Positions 1 through 14,200 of a DNA stretch of 64,000 bases are shown piece after piece. The position numbers and the translations under genes were made by a program. The notes beneath the pieces were generated by a model that was not told the origin of the DNA, searched no databases, and saw nothing but the letters and a program-made list of their open reading frames with translations. The stretch covers positions 2,813,501-2,877,500 of the forward strand of contig JAXBDG010000002.1 of assembly GCA_036320915.1 (NCBI GenBank), given 5' to 3'. This DNA comes from Linnemannia elongata (Eukaryota > Mortierellomycota > Mortierellomycetes > Mortierellales > Mortierellaceae). Numbering within the stretch: position 1 is the stretch's first letter; every line of letters begins with the position of its first letter.

Positions 1-1200
1 TGCGCGACCAGAATAGCTTAGTCACCCTATCGGCATGGCAAAGAAAAAAATATCAATGGCAAATAACTGATCCTCCTGCATGGTCAAGGGATTTTTTTAT
101 ACCAGGAAAGGGGAAGAGAACGAGCTGTTATGCATTGTGCATGGTATGAATACATGCATGTCACGTTCTTTTCATTGATTTTTTATAAGAAAAAAAAGAA
201 AAGAAAGGAAAGGAAAAGCCAAGCCAACCCTGACTAAAACAACAAGGCATATTGTTATACAACGTGGTTGAACAAGAATGTGGTCAATGTCATGCTAGAT
301 CGCCTGTGCTCCAAGGGCAAAGTAGTAAGAGCAAAAGGAACCACATCGTCTTTGTCGAATCTGTTTGGGTGAGTATGACAGTCAAATGAAAGGAAAGAAT
401 GTTAGAGTAGAAAGATATTCGCGACGCGTCTAGAAGCAACCGATGACGGATCCTCAGAGCATAAAAAAAGCAAGGCTATCGAATAGTAAAAGTATTCTAC
501 AACGAATGTTGGGATTTATGAGCAGATAGAGCAAAAATATGAAAAGAAAACATTACTCCTTGCATCCAATGAAAACCTTCCTCTTGTTTTATCGCAACCG
601 TCAACCTATTTGTGAAGTACGGAGAATGTCAGGAGTTCCGGCTTAGTTTACCTGGCTTGTTGTTCGATGGTCCAATGACCATTAACTGACAGAAGTAATA
701 AAAGAATATGGTCAACTGACAGCAACTGAGAACGAGGTGGGGGCGGAGGTTTGGTTGGGTGATCAAACTGATGAAAACAATGAAGGTTGTGTTCGCCCTC
801 ACCTTTTCTTGTCCGGTATGTTGTACAAAGACGAGCATGGTCAATGGTCAGGAAAAACACAACCCGTTGCTCAAGAAAGGCCAATCATTGGCATATGCCT
901 AAAAATGCACTTGAGCGGTTTGTCAATTGCTCCGCGATTCCCCTTCAAATGTCAAAGTAACTCTAGCCGCAACAATTTGAGAAAGGAGGCCTCCCCACAA
1001 GAAATAGCTGAACAAAGTTGGAATCAAGGGCAGACGAGCAATGAATTGATCGTTTCTACTGCTAAAAGCTGCCTACCTGCCAGCTGTGAATGACATTTAA
1101 AATAGCGATAGAAGGGGAAGGAGCAACTCCCACTCCTTCTGTGTTTTTCTCTTATTTTCCTTTGCCTATGTACAGAATAACATAAAAAGAGAGGAAAGGC
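1..1200. other. intergenic, no gene seen
   Basis: No convincing gene, RNA gene or repeat is visible on either strand. Short open frames exist (for example near 640-1,090 on both strands), but their translations lack recognisable motifs and they overlap antiparallel. The stretch could hold the 3' flank of a gene to the left or distal upstream sequence of the kinase gene on the right. Confidence 0.5.
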
Positions 1201-4200
1201 ATGGTGTCCTCACCCCTTCCCATTTCTCTTGCATCAAAGGGTCCTTTTGCCCTTCATGTGTTCGATTCCTGGTGCGCATTTCTATGTGCTTCTTGTTCCC
1301 TTCTATCCCTCTTGCCTTCCTCTTTCTCCTCCTCCTTTTTTCGATCTCACTTTTTTAACCCCTCGTCCGCTTCCCCCATCCCTCTTACACTCCTTTCTCC
1401 TTTACACCTCTCTCCCCCACTCTCTCGCTACCATCCTTCACGCTTGCTCGCTCACCCCCCGTCGCCTTCGTGCATTTCCTTTCTTTGTACGGCGCTCGTT
1501 CCCCCCCCCCCCCCTTCACTTACTTCTCAATCACGCACTTCTATCTCCTTATGCTTCGTATTTGAAAGTATCCGGAGAGTCGGTCCCTCACATAACCCCT
1601 TCCAACTATACATACGTACCAATCTTTGTCCATCTCCTCCTCCGTCGCACACCCCTTGAAAAAAAAAGTAATAATCCTTTATGATGAACCCCTTCTTCCT
1701 CCACCCTTTTCTAACTTGCGATTTCGTCTTGGTCTTACTCTCCTCGGGTGATCCATCCTCGATTGGAAAGTATAACATCCAGACCGACAATAGTAAAAAC
1801 AAAGAGTTGAACGGCAATGGAAACAAAATGCGCGCAAATCAATTGGTAAAACCAAAAATTTGTAACGGGGCTGAGGAGCGACGGATCTCCTGGCTGGTAA
1901 CTAATCCATCCCCGGAAGCGTATTTTTTTTCATGTTCTGTATGAGTTGAGCAATTGTTCTTCTTTATAGGGGTTGGTTTTGGCTGCATCGCTGCATCCTG
2001 CTTTCATCTCCCTATCTTTCTCCCTCTCTCACTCCTCGTCCTCTTCTTTCCTTCTCCCTCTCCCTTTCCCTCTCCCTTTCCCTCTCCTTATCCCTCCTTC
2101 ATTTTTCATTTCATCGGACTTTTTATTTTGTTTACTTGTTGTCGTGTCAAGCGATGCAGAGGCAGGGGATGGGGATGGAAACACAGGTCTCGGTGATACT
2201 GGGAGATTTCTCTTGTATGAAAAACTGTCAAGAGTCGTGGGTCCCATGGATCGAAAAAAATGATTGACCAGAGCGCAGCGGGGGGTTGATGAATGTGGTG
2301 ATGATGTGCTCCAGCCGAGGTTGTTATCGCCAAAAGGTAAGTACATGTACCTCATCTTATATTCCTACTTTCTTCTTTCTCTTGACTTCTTTCTTGACCC
2401 CCTTTCCCTTTCTTTCCCTTTGATCGTTCTTTCTGTAGACGACCGACTTATTTCCCGCGTCCTTCTCCCATTCATCTCCAAAATAAAAGACGCCATCACC
2501 TGCCGTTCTGTGATACTTCCCATTTAGCTGACTGACTGGCGATGTGGACACGATGGAATCCTCCACCAGTCATCGCAATTTGATTATTTTACAGCTGTTG
2601 TCACGCCGCACATATCGTACAGTCTTCTGCTACTGACCATGCGCATGTACTGGAGGGCTTATTGGTTGGTATGGCTGGATGTTATGGCCGGGTGGGCTTG
2701 TTGGAAAGAAAGTGGGAGGTGTACGGAACAGATCGATAGGGGGTGGAGGAGAAAGGGCATGAAAGCCCTATCCATCCTCCCAGTTAGAAATATAACGCAC
2801 AGTACAGTACATGTATAGGGCACTAGACAGGAACATGTCTTGTGTGCCCATGCCAATGCTACCCGCATCGTCATCCTGCGTTTTTGAATGTAAACATTTT
2901 ACCATTACCTGAGTAGAGCATTAAGCATTGGGCATTAGATTTTTTTTTTTCTGGTCATCAAAAACGAAAGGAAATTTACATGTATCTCTGCACAACCCTT
3001 TCTTCCTTTTACTCGTCCGACGACGCCTTCCTTCTCTACTTCCAGGTCTGGAGGGATGCAACTAAGTGTTGTGGATGCATTTCCTTTGATTCCTTGTCTT
3101 TCTTTGCCCCTCAACCAAAAGGAAAACACCAATGTCCCAGTTGCATTGACCATATCTCTCATGATATGCCTTTTATAACTTTTCCTGGGCGCCAATGCAC
3201 AATCTCTTTGACCATTGTCCATAGTCCATGGCATGGTTGCCAATGCTGTTTGTTTTCTTATTTTTTTTTTTTTTTTTTTTTCTATTTTCATCCTCCTGCT
3301 GCTGTCTCCTAGTTGCTTTTGACTCCTTGATCAATTGGTCGTATTTTTTTTTTTTTTTTTTTTCCTTGCACGGCCGTTTTTTTTCTCACTTTGACCCCAA
3401 TTGCTCAGAGTCTTCGCTCGTTTTTTCGAATTTTTTCCCCTTCTCCCATTCAACCAACGCAAGTGACCCAACCAACCATCCGCCATTGCCGCACTCCCGT
3501 TTTTCTCTCTCCCTTTCTCTTTCGCTCTTCTTTCTCTCTTCTTTCTTTGGTCTTCTGCTCGCTCCTTCTCAATCCTTCTTTCTCCCTCTACTCCCTCTTT
3601 CACTCTTCACGTCTTCACTTCCCCCCTCCTTTCAACCTCTCTACTCCACTCCACTCCTCTCGCCATCCAATTTCCTGTTCATCTGCCGTTGTTAGTCTTA
3701 CTGTTCTCTCTTCCTACCAAACTCTGATCCATCCCTCCGTGTGCTCTGGTCTCGTGTGTTTGTGTTTGTGTGTGTGAGTGTATGTGTATCTGCCGTCCAC
3801 CCATTCATCACCATTACTCCTTCCCTTTACCTACCCTCGACACAACCTACCTCGACCGACTTTTCGTTTCCAAAAACATCTACGAGGTACAAACACGTAT
3901 TCCTTTCTCTGTCTACCCTACCATTCTTGCAATCTAAGTGAGTATCACAGCAACACCAACAACAATAACAACAGATTACAACATTCAGAAAGCAAGTGTC
4001 ACAACAACAACATCTACTGTCATGCTCCTTCCACCTGAAAATAGCCTTTTCTACTTCGTTTCGTCTTCCGGCGTATTCTTCCATTCTGCGTTTCTTTCCT
4101 CTTACTCTTGCTCTCTCTCTCTCTCTTTCCTCTCTCCTCCCTCCCTTTCCATTCCTACCCTCACATATCCATCATCTCCTCTTTCAATTATTCGTACCAC

Positions 4201-5061
4201 CAACACAACCACAAATTGGGTTCATCCATCCTACGAAAAACTATCGTCCTCTATCGGCAACAGCATCATCAACATCATCTCTCTACCCTTTTCCTCGCCT
4301 CTTTTCTCTATCAATTGCTTTCTCTACTCTACTTTTCCTTTCTTCAATTACTCGCTCACTCATCGTTGTTGTATCTCCTGCTCAGTTGAACCATTCGTTG
4401 ACGGCCTCTTTATCCTCTTTTGATGCGCACAGCATCGTTTGTGTGTGTATAAATACAGATCGCCTCGCTCACTTTTTTGTAATTACCTGCACACTGGTTG
4501 GTCCCTTGCAAAACAGAAAATATTATCGCTCTCGTTCTCTCTCTCTCTCCCTCTCTCCCTCTCTCTCTCCTTCTATGTGTGTGCACCCCGTTCGATCCAG
4601 TCCAGTCTCCCTTTGTCGTTCTTCTCCATTTCTGTATTTTCCCTTTGTCCTTCTTTCAATCTCGCACGCTCCACCTCATTTCCTTTTTTTCTCCACCCCT
4701 CCTCGAGGCAACCCAGTCAGGCAGCCAGTCAGAGTCTCGTGTGTGTTTTTGTCTCTTTCAGTATGACCCTGTCTGTGTTCCCGCAACCAACCACCCAACC
4801 AATTGAACCAAAGAACAAGCTATTTGGGGCCTTGTTCACACCACCCAACAACAAGCAACCAGCAACCAGCAACAGATACGCTGATCACAATCCTTTTTTT
4901 ACTTTCGTCTTTTTTTGGTGCCTCCCCCTGAACCATTTGTGTACACCACTCCCTTCCTTTTTTTCTTAGTTCTCCTCCCTTTCCACTTCACTCCTTCACT
5001 CTTCTCTTCTTCCCCGCCATTCATCTCATTCATTCTCTCTTCCTTCTCATTGCAATCCTTT

Positions 5062-5062
5062 C

Positions 5063-5088
<26 letters not shown>
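5062..5088. repeat. CA microsatellite
   Basis: About thirteen uninterrupted CA units lie roughly 205 nt upstream of the kinase start codon. Confidence 0.85.
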
Positions 5089-5093
<5 letters not shown>

Positions 5094-5184
5094 TTCTCCT
5101 TCCTTCCCACCCTCACCCCTTTGATTTAATATACACGCGTTCACAAAGGCAATTGTTTTCATGTATTAACCGCAACGTCCCACA

Positions 5185-5188
<4 letters not shown>

Positions 5189-5234
<46 letters not shown>
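5189..5234. repeat. TC microsatellite
   Basis: About 23 uninterrupted TC units end some 58 nt before the start codon at 5,293, placing the tract in the likely core promoter or 5' UTR of the kinase gene. Confidence 0.9.
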
Positions 5235-5237
<3 letters not shown>

Positions 5238-5292
5238 TTATCTCCACTCTCTCCTCCAACCTCCTGTTTCAACAACTGCATTTGTTCCAGCT

Positions 5293-8200
5293 ATGCGTCG
5301 CTCAACTTCCAGCCCCACTTCCACACCACCCGCTCCAACACCTATACCCGAACCAGCGTCGCCTCCTGAACGTCTGCGACCCAAGCCATTGACATGGCGC
5401 GAACGCCGAAATAGCCTTGTCGGCCTCGTATGGCCTTCCTCCCTTTCATCCTCTGCTTCCTCAACACCTGTCACCACTCCTCAGACTGCCACCTTTCCAC
5501 ATCACATCCACCATCACTCACCCGGCTCGGCCTCTACCTCCCCCAAAGCCCTCGTCAACCCTTCCTCTAGCCACTCTTCCAGCTCCAAACCACCATTACA
5601 GCAGTCAGAAAGGGAAAGAAAAGGTCGCAGTGGCTCCTTCTCTTTCTCCTCTTCCAATTCATCCCCAGCCCTCTCCTCTCGCGCCAGGGGCAACAACGAT
5701 CCCAAGAGTAACAATAGCAACAACAATTGCAACAACAATAACAACAGTAACAGCAGCATCAGCAATAGTGATAGCCCTCGCAAAGCGACCACTCCCCATT
5801 CTTCCAGCACTAACACCCTCTCCAGCTCAAGCAGCAGCACCAGCAGCAACAACAGCAGCAAGCACCACTTTTTTCTCTTTCCCAATCGATTCCTGTCCCA
5901 TCACCATCATTCATCTTCCAATCCACCGACAATGGACCTGTACAATACCAGCCAAAACAATAGTCGCTCCAACAGCCAGAGCAAAAAGAAGACCAACAAC
6001 ACCCACAAACGGCACTCTACCTCCTCCTCCTCGACCCATACCCATACTATCACAACTTTTGCCACACAACAGCTTGCCGCTACTACTTCTCCTTCTTCTC
6101 CGACCTCTTCTTCTCCTTCTGCTGTTGATGTTGCTACCTCTTCTGGAGCTGTCGCCACCTTCACTTCCAACAACAGCGACAACTACAACAGGGACAAAGT
6201 GAGCACCCTGTCGTCCTCATCGTCTTCGCCTGTCTCACACTCCGCACGGAGCATGTCTCCAGCTCACCCCAGAAGCAGTCCCGCTCTCAGTCACAAACGC
6301 ACCTCGTCCCTTCCCGCCTCAGTCCTGGCCTCTGCCATGGCTGGTCCAGGCCCTGGTCCAGACCCAGACCCATCCCCAGAACCAACGATATCAACGGCGT
6401 CTCTATTACCACCGCCTGTACTACCATCCTCCCCGCTCTCTCAGTCTCAGTTGCATTCGCATTCTCAGTCTCAGTCTCACCACCACCAAGACAGTCGGTC
6501 GCCGAGTTTGCCTTCGCCCTTGTCTCAACCACAGCATCAACAACCACCACCACAACAACAACAACGGATACAGGATCCCGCCAACCTCGCCCCTCAAACA
6601 GAAACAACAGACATTTCGATTGATACAATAATAGCAATAGGAGAGCGGAGGATAGAGAACAGCCCCTCTCAATCGCCTACTGGGTCAGCAGCAGCTTCAA
6701 TTGCTTCAACAACGACAAAATCGCCTCCGCAGACTTGCCGACATATCGTCACCTTCCTGCCTGTCATTGAGTCCGTCCCCGAGGAGTCTCACCCAACTCT
6801 CGATGCACCAACTGCGCTCCAAGATGGAAGCGACAAAAATAATATTGACGGACCCGCACCTGGTAAGTAAAGCGGAGGCGAGCATCATCCAATTCTTACG
6901 TTTATGATTTAAAATATTCATATACGCCACTGGCCTTTAACCACCAGGAAAAATATTCATGCACACCCTGACTTAAAGCAGTAATAGGAGCAAGTATCGG
7001 GCCAGTAACAGTAACGTTATCGCCACGGATACCATCAAGAGTCAGCAGCTCCTTGAAGACTCTCAACACAGTGCAGGGGCTGCTCAGTGCTGCAGCAAAG
7101 GCCCCACTTGAACTCTCACCGTCGTCGACCCAGCCAAGCACGGCCTTGACCTCCGAGAAGAATGCCTGGCCAACGTCCATCTCGAACCCAGAGGATATTG
7201 AGCAGTATCGAGCAGAACTGAGCATTTCAGCTTACCGCTCATTACTCAACACTCAAATGAAGTCGGGAAGCTTGATCAGCGGGAGCGGGAACAGTGGCAG
7301 TGGCGGATCTCAGGCAGGATCATCTTCGACAGCACCAACGGCACCCTCCGGTGTTTCGACCTCATCCTCCCCAGCAGCCTCGCTTGGCTCGTCTCTATCA
7401 CCCAACATGACTCATAGCACTGCTGCAATGACCGCCACCACTACTTCATCCCCAATGGGACAATCCGACACCGTTTCCAGCTCCAGTCCGCAAGATCAGT
7501 CCTGGTACCACTTTAAACAGAGCACAAGCAGCGGATCCATGCTTTCGAGCTCCTACTCGTATGGATATGACGATAGTCTCGATCCCTCTACCCCTAGTTC
7601 TCGGACGTCCCTTCATGTCAAGCGAGGCTCAATGGGCAGCGCTGCAGCTGCCAAGCTTCGCCTCTCGCCTGTCAATATCAAACTCAACCCTTCCAGCCAC
7701 GACCAACAACAATACAGCCCCAGTTTGTCCAGCGGATCAGGATCTCCTTCACCTAGCTCCGGATCTCCTCTCATGTCGTCGGCATCTTCAATTTCCTCAC
7801 CCCATTCGAGCATCAATTTTAAGGCACGCCTTAGGCGGTCTCTGTCGAACCAGGAGAAGATCCAGTCGCCGCTCTCCAATGTCTTCAACCCAGATATGGC
7901 TCAGTCCGAGAGCGGCGATGGAAAGTCCTCTGCAGAGAGTCTTCATCGGGATGGTCGAGTCAACTATCGAGTGTCCCGCGAGAAGAGTTATGACATGGAT
8001 CCTGAGAGCCCTGCAGGATCAGGAGACGACGAAGACTATCTGGAGGAACACCAACGGACAGTGACATCGACGTTTCTCCAGCAAGCACAAATAGACAGGA
8101 GTCGATCGTCCGTTGACAGTAATGGCTCAAGTACAGGCGACCAAACATCCACTCCAGCCTCCCGGCGGGAGCAACTTTCCGACCGTTTCCTTCCCATCAA

Positions 8201-11200
8201 CGTGCCCCATTCACCACAATCACAACCAGAGTCGCCAGGGCTGGCCCTCTCCGCACCTACACGATCAGCCTACAGTAGCAACCCCCAGCACTTTCTCCCT
8301 TCTCACCTTCATGCGTCACAGGGAAGGGCGCAGGGCAGGCAGCGACAACGGCACTTGAACCGATCTATTGACTCACAAAAGTCATCGTCATTGGAGGAGC
8401 AGGATTCTTCACCACCTGCATCTCCCATGGCAGTCAACATCCCATCCCCTTACTCGGTTTCTGGATCAGGATCCGCATTGCCTACTGAGATCCCCACTGC
8501 AAGGAGGTCATCGTCCCTGGCGTCATCTCCATCCTCTTACCAACGACATCACTCGGTATATGTTCTCAGCGGTCAGATGTTCAAGAACTCGCCGCAAGGA
8601 TCGCCCAAATCTCATCTGGCACGAGTTCTGGCGTCGGATCAGGAGAATTACTACACCACCGACAGCGACTCGGATTGTTGGGGTGGAAAGCCTGTTGGCA
8701 GGAAAAAGTCGATCGACCGAGTGTTTTCTGATTCCGACGCAGAGGATGATATCAAGCAGAAGCGCGGAGCTATCAGAGGGTTCCACTTTCCTCCAAGGAC
8801 AGCTCTTCGTCTGGAATACGACTCGGACCACACCACCGGATCGACTAATGGACCTCCTTCGAGCCGGATCGACAAACTAATGTCGTCGCCTTCCCTGAGT
8901 GCCTTTGGAGGTGCGCCAATGGTTCACTCAAGCTCTCTTCCCGCCTTTTTCCCCGACTTGTCCGCCAACGCCCCTCAAAACCTCGTCTCTCAGATCGGCT
9001 TCATGGACGACACGAACGAGCTGAACGCTGCGAACGCTCTCATTCATGAGATGGTGCGCGCCAAGACGAAGAGCGATGCTGAGATTCGGATTGTTCTGGA
9101 TGGTTGGTATGAGTGCAAGCGAGACAAGGACATTGCATGCATGACCTTCCAGCAGGAGATTCCGGATGCATATGCGCCCATGTGGACAGAGGACAAGCCT
9201 GCCATGAATTCGCCTAGTCAATGGAGCGTGATGGATGACATCCAAGGAGCTCCCCTTCCGCCCTTCTCGTTCGGTGACGCGTGGTATGAGACGAGTATTG
9301 GACCACTGGACAAGGCACCCGCGACAAGGAAGGCGGAGACGCTGGGCAAATCCTCACGCCACAACAGTATCGGGCACAAGGATGCTCTGGCAGCATTGAT
9401 GGTTACTTCCCGATCCTACAGCAACAACACCGCCCTCCCTGCTGGAAAGGAAGTGAACAGGAGCAACTCAATTCCCTCGGGCAACCTTGTACCAAGCTCT
9501 GCTGCTGCGGTATCTACTACACCTATCGATGTACCTTCGCCTGCCCCAGGTCACACGCCAGAAGCGGAGGAACCCACCAATCTCAGGGCGATTTCTCGTA
9601 AGCAGTCGATCCTCTCCCGCCGTATTATTGCGTCCAACAGTTGGCCGCCCACGATCCTTGCAAGTTCACACACTACCTTGCTCATCTCGATTGAGTGCAT
9701 CTCCCAACAGATCTTGCACACCCCAGTGTCGTCGATCATTGCACATCCTCTACGAGCGGTCGAGAGTATGAAGTCGTTACAGACTTTAATGGACCGACAA
9801 CGTCGCATGGCAGTTGGAAACGCAGAAGCCGAGGACCTGTTGACAAAGCTTGTTTATGTCTTTGCCCCAGTGTGTCGACTAGCCGAACGACTGGTAAGTG
9901 TTTTGCATCCCTTTTCGACTGGCTACGGGAGTACTCCGAGACTATGGGCTGACGCGATCCCCATTACTTGTGAATATTTAGCATGAGCAACGCTTGAACG
10001 AGGATCTCCAGGCGACGGAACTTCCCTCTGGGAACTTGATGCTGGATCAGAGCTTGCCGTTCTCACACCTGGACTGGTCTCCTTTGCCGTCACCCGCAAT
10101 GCCCATCCAAAGTACTGAAAATGAAATGTCAAAGTCAGCAGCATCCATGGACGAGCAGATCGAAAAGAGGACAAGGGCAAGGTCCTCCACACAAAACTCG
10201 GCGTCGACAGAACCAGGATTGCGCAGCTCCATCCATCGATCTCCTGAGGTTACTCCGGCGACGACAAGAACATCGCTTGATCACCATCTCAAAGGAAAGA
10301 GCGATGTCTTTGCTCCTGCGAATTGCGTTGTGGCGGAACATGCAAGCGCGTTCTCTGCGGGTGAAATCCAGCTACAGTCGACTGCTACCACTCTGGCCTT
10401 GCCTCCATTGCCCAGCAAGCGGTTCTCTGCCCCTCCTCTGTCGAGGGCCATGGCGTTGGACCTCAAGCCAGCTGTGACCTCGCCACTTCTTAGCCAGCTT
10501 TCGCCAAAGTCTCCAGAGGCGCCACGGTCACCAGAGTCCACGCTTGATCGGGAACAGCGCCGAGACGCACCTTCAAGCCAGGAGCGTGGAAACCTTGCTG
10601 TTTCGGCTGCACAGCCAAGCTCTATCTCTCTCCGCTCCTTTGACACCAGTTTGCACAGGATAGAGAGCAAGGATACCGCCAACGAGAGTGACAGCTCCGG
10701 TGTGTTAGGCGGCTCCAAAGCGAGGAAACCTGGTGATAAGAAGAAGACGACCATGGGCCTGCTCAAGTCGTTCAAGTCTATATTCAATCACCAGCAGGGC
10801 AGCTCGGGCGATAAATCGCTGTCGCCCATGTCTCCTTCCCCATCCGCGCAACTCTCGCCCCTATCGCCTTTGTCGCCTGGACTCTCGTCCCCACTGTCTG
10901 GTCCAGTCAAACCCAGCCCCTTTGGACTTCGACATCGGTCATCGGTCACGTCTACGAATTTGATCCGCTCCCAGACGATTGACTCTATAACATCTCAACA
11001 ATTTCCTTCGCTGGATGTACCCACAACGTCGGACTCCCAATCCGTTGCGACTGTGGACCTCTCCCAGAACCTCACTGTTTGCAGAATCTGCGACGAGGAG
11101 ATTTTGCTATCGCTCTTGGATCGGCACAGCGAAACCTGCAAGCTCCAGCATGAATGTAGTCAGAAGCTCGAGAGCTGCAACCATGCCTTGGGCAAACTTA

Positions 11201-14200
11201 GCGCCTGTGTTTGGCAGCGCAGAGAGTTGATTGAGGCCATGAACCGACCGTACGTGGACTACCACAGCATCAGAGACTCTGAGAAGATTCAGATTCTCTC
11301 CCAGAAGGCGTCCTTGGTACTCGAATCCAACCCTCGGAACGCTATACGCAAGCTGGAAAAGTACCACCAAAAAATCAACAACATGCTGCAGGACTCTAGG
11401 AACCCGGCTTACGACGAGGAGCTCATCAGCATCACAAAGAAGATCGCTCATGTGATTCGAGAGAAGTTGGCGACGATGCGCACGATCCAGGACCAGCTCA
11501 GTCAGCTGACAGGACGCGAGGGCGGCGACAATGGCATCGTCATTCGGTCTCAGAGTGCAAGCGCGATAAGTTCCCAGAGCGAGCTCCAGCAGTCTACTTC
11601 GTCGACCTCGTTTTGGGGCGGCAGGAAGAAGTCCAAGTCCAAGCCCAAGGATGGTGTGACGCGATCAACCAAGCCGCCATTGCCCCTACAGTCTTCTCAG
11701 ACCATGACAGGAATTGCTGGTAAGCGGATTAGCCCGATCTCCCGGGTCGATCAAGGGGTTGCCTCCAAGCATTCGAGACGAGAGAGCACCGGATCGAATT
11801 TCTCGAATAATGGTATGGTATTCTCCTTACTATCCATTTGGACCTTTGTCTCTAAGCTTTCAGCTGCTAACCAATTGAAGTGGACCTCTTTACATTTCTG
11901 AATATCCTAGACTTGGAGACGGCATACGCTGGTGGAACTGGTATGGACACAACTGTCGTCAATAGAAAGAAAAGATCTGGATCTGTGTCGGCTGCCCAAG
12001 GACCATCAAGTCTATCAGGTCCATCGGAGAAACCGAGCAAGAACTTCAGCACTATCTTTGCTGCGTTTTTGCGAGCATCGCGCCAAAGGATCAACAGCTA
12101 CAACAACCTTGCGGGCCAGTCCAAGGGTATCTCTGGCGAGGCAGAGACAGGTCGCAATGGCTTCTTCGGAGGCGGGGGTCCCGCTGGTGTTTTGTCGCCT
12201 CCCTTCAACAACGCAGCATCAGCTTACAAGAGTCGCGTACCAAGTATCCAAGACTTTGAGATCATCAAGCCCATCAGTCGTGGAGCTTTCGGGTAAGGAA
12301 CCGGTACTTAGGTATGGCATGCATTTGGGTGTTAACTAGGAATTTTGCTGATTTTCTTCTCGTTTTTATGCACACATAGTAAGGTGTACCTGGCAAGGAA
12401 GAAGACGACGAAGGACCTCTATGCCATCAAGATTCTTAAGAAAGCTGACATGGTCCGCAAGAACATGGTCAACCACGTCTTGGCCGAACGACGTGTCCTT
12501 GCCTTGACGCGGACTCCCTTTGTCGTGCAACTGTTCTACGCGTTTGCGAGCAAGGACTACCTGTACTTGGTAATGGAGTATGTCATCGGTGGGGATCTCT
12601 CGTCGCTCTTGGCTGTCTTTGGGTCGTTTGACGAGGACATGGCCAAGATGTACATTGCTGAGTGTATTCTGGCCCTGGAGTACCTGCATTCGAACGGGAT
12701 CACCCATCGCGATCTCAAGCCGGACAACATGCTTGTCAACGCCGAGGGTCATATCAAACTGACCGATTTTGGACTGAGTCGTATCACTGTCCCTGATCAA
12801 AACGACATGTTCAACTGGCATGATCACAAGGCCCCATCGCTGAACCGGCGACATATTGCTCGCCCTCCTTCTCATCCACCGAAGACATCGACTATCAAGA
12901 AATCGGCGACCATTGGCAGCCTCGAGGGCAAAGATGACCCGGTAGTCACGTCAGCGAGACTTGCCGCCGCACAAGCATCACCACCAGGCACCTCGCAACA
13001 GCATAGCACACTCTCTGGGCGTGCGACGAGAAGGCATCGCGGGAGCAGTAAGGCTCTACTTGGGACACCCGATTACCTGGCGCCTGAGTTGCTGCTGGGC
13101 ATAGGCCACGGCGAGGCAGTCGATTGGTGGTCACTGGGCGTGTGTTTGTTCGAGTTCCTTACTGGCTATCCACCCTTCATGGATGAGGCGCCCGAGGCCA
13201 TCTTCAAGAACATTCTCAACCATGGTATGGTATTTCCGTTTATTCTTGTATTTGTTGAACTTATTTGCTATTTGGTAGAGCTTATGAATAACTGAAGCGC
13301 ATCTCGTTACTTGAACCGACTAGACATCCAATGGCCCGAGTATGGATTGTCGCGGGAAGCCCACGATCTGATCAACAAGCTGTTGAGCAGAGAGCCTACG
13401 CACCGCCCCTCGCCCACTGCGTTAAAGGCACACCCTTTCTTCCAAGGCGTCGATTGGGAGAACATTAGGAACCAGGAAGCCCCGTTCATTCCTTCACCCA
13501 ATGATAACACCGACACAAGCTACTTTGACGGTAAGAAAATGCAATTTTCTTTTTCATTGGTATCTCATGACAAGTACGCGTGTGTTCATGGCAGGTTCGC
13601 ATACAATCTAGGTAATTAATATTCGCCCTGCCTTTGATCATTAATCAAAAATAGCCCGAAATGCCAGACCCGACATCAGGCGGTTATCAAACGGCAACAT
13701 GGCAGAGATTGCGTCGGGAAACGCTGCTGTCTCGGACAATGCTGCCAACGCTACCTTTGACAACGCTGCCTCGTCTAGGAGCTCAGCATCAAAGCAACTG
13801 GACACCAACATTGTTTTGACAGCATCCCCCTCGATGATGCCAACAATGACACCGTCAACGTCGGTTGTGGACCTGGAGTCAGGTACGTCTTCGCCCAACA
13901 CCACTGAGCGAACGTCGATGCAGACTGTCCGACCCAGGCTAATGAACCATGGTCGCTCTAAGTCAGTCTCAAACCGAGTCTCGTTCTCTCCTGGATTTGG
14001 ATCCTCGCTCTCGAACACCCTCTCGTCCTCATCCTCTTCGCTCCATCGCATCCGACCTTCTTCATCCTTCCAAATGGGAAACGGCACGCCACCATTCTTA
14101 GCAGAGCAGCCACTGGGGTCTCCTTTAGCTAAGCAAATCGAGAGCGAGCTTTGGGCTCAAAGCCACTCTCTTACCGGTTCGACTTCGATGCAGTCGGCCA

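Larger units (their letters stand above)
1201..5292 (+). promoter_or_regulatory. pyrimidine-rich upstream region/leader of the RIM15-type gene
   Basis: About 4 kb upstream of the kinase start codon is rich in C and T on the + strand, with runs of T (around 3,260 and 3,345), a C run near 1,501-1,514, a CA repeat (about 5,062-5,088) and a long TC repeat (about 5,189-5,234). Open frames here translate to Ser/Leu/Phe/Pro-rich low-complexity sequence on + and to Lys/Glu/Arg-rich sequence on -, as expected for pyrimidine bias rather than coding. C/T-rich blocks just before start codons are common in fungal promoters and leaders; whether this is promoter, a very long 5' UTR or spliced leader exons cannot be told from sequence. 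Confidence 0.5.

Noticed and set aside
1201..4969. Several overlapping open frames of 70-256 aa on the + strand
   Set aside because: All are Ser/Leu/Phe/Pro-rich translations of pyrimidine-rich DNA in several frames at once, without motifs or splice logic.
5417..6202. Second + frame of 261 aa inside kinase exon 1, and minus frames opposite it
   Set aside because: Low-complexity shadows of the Ser-rich first exon.
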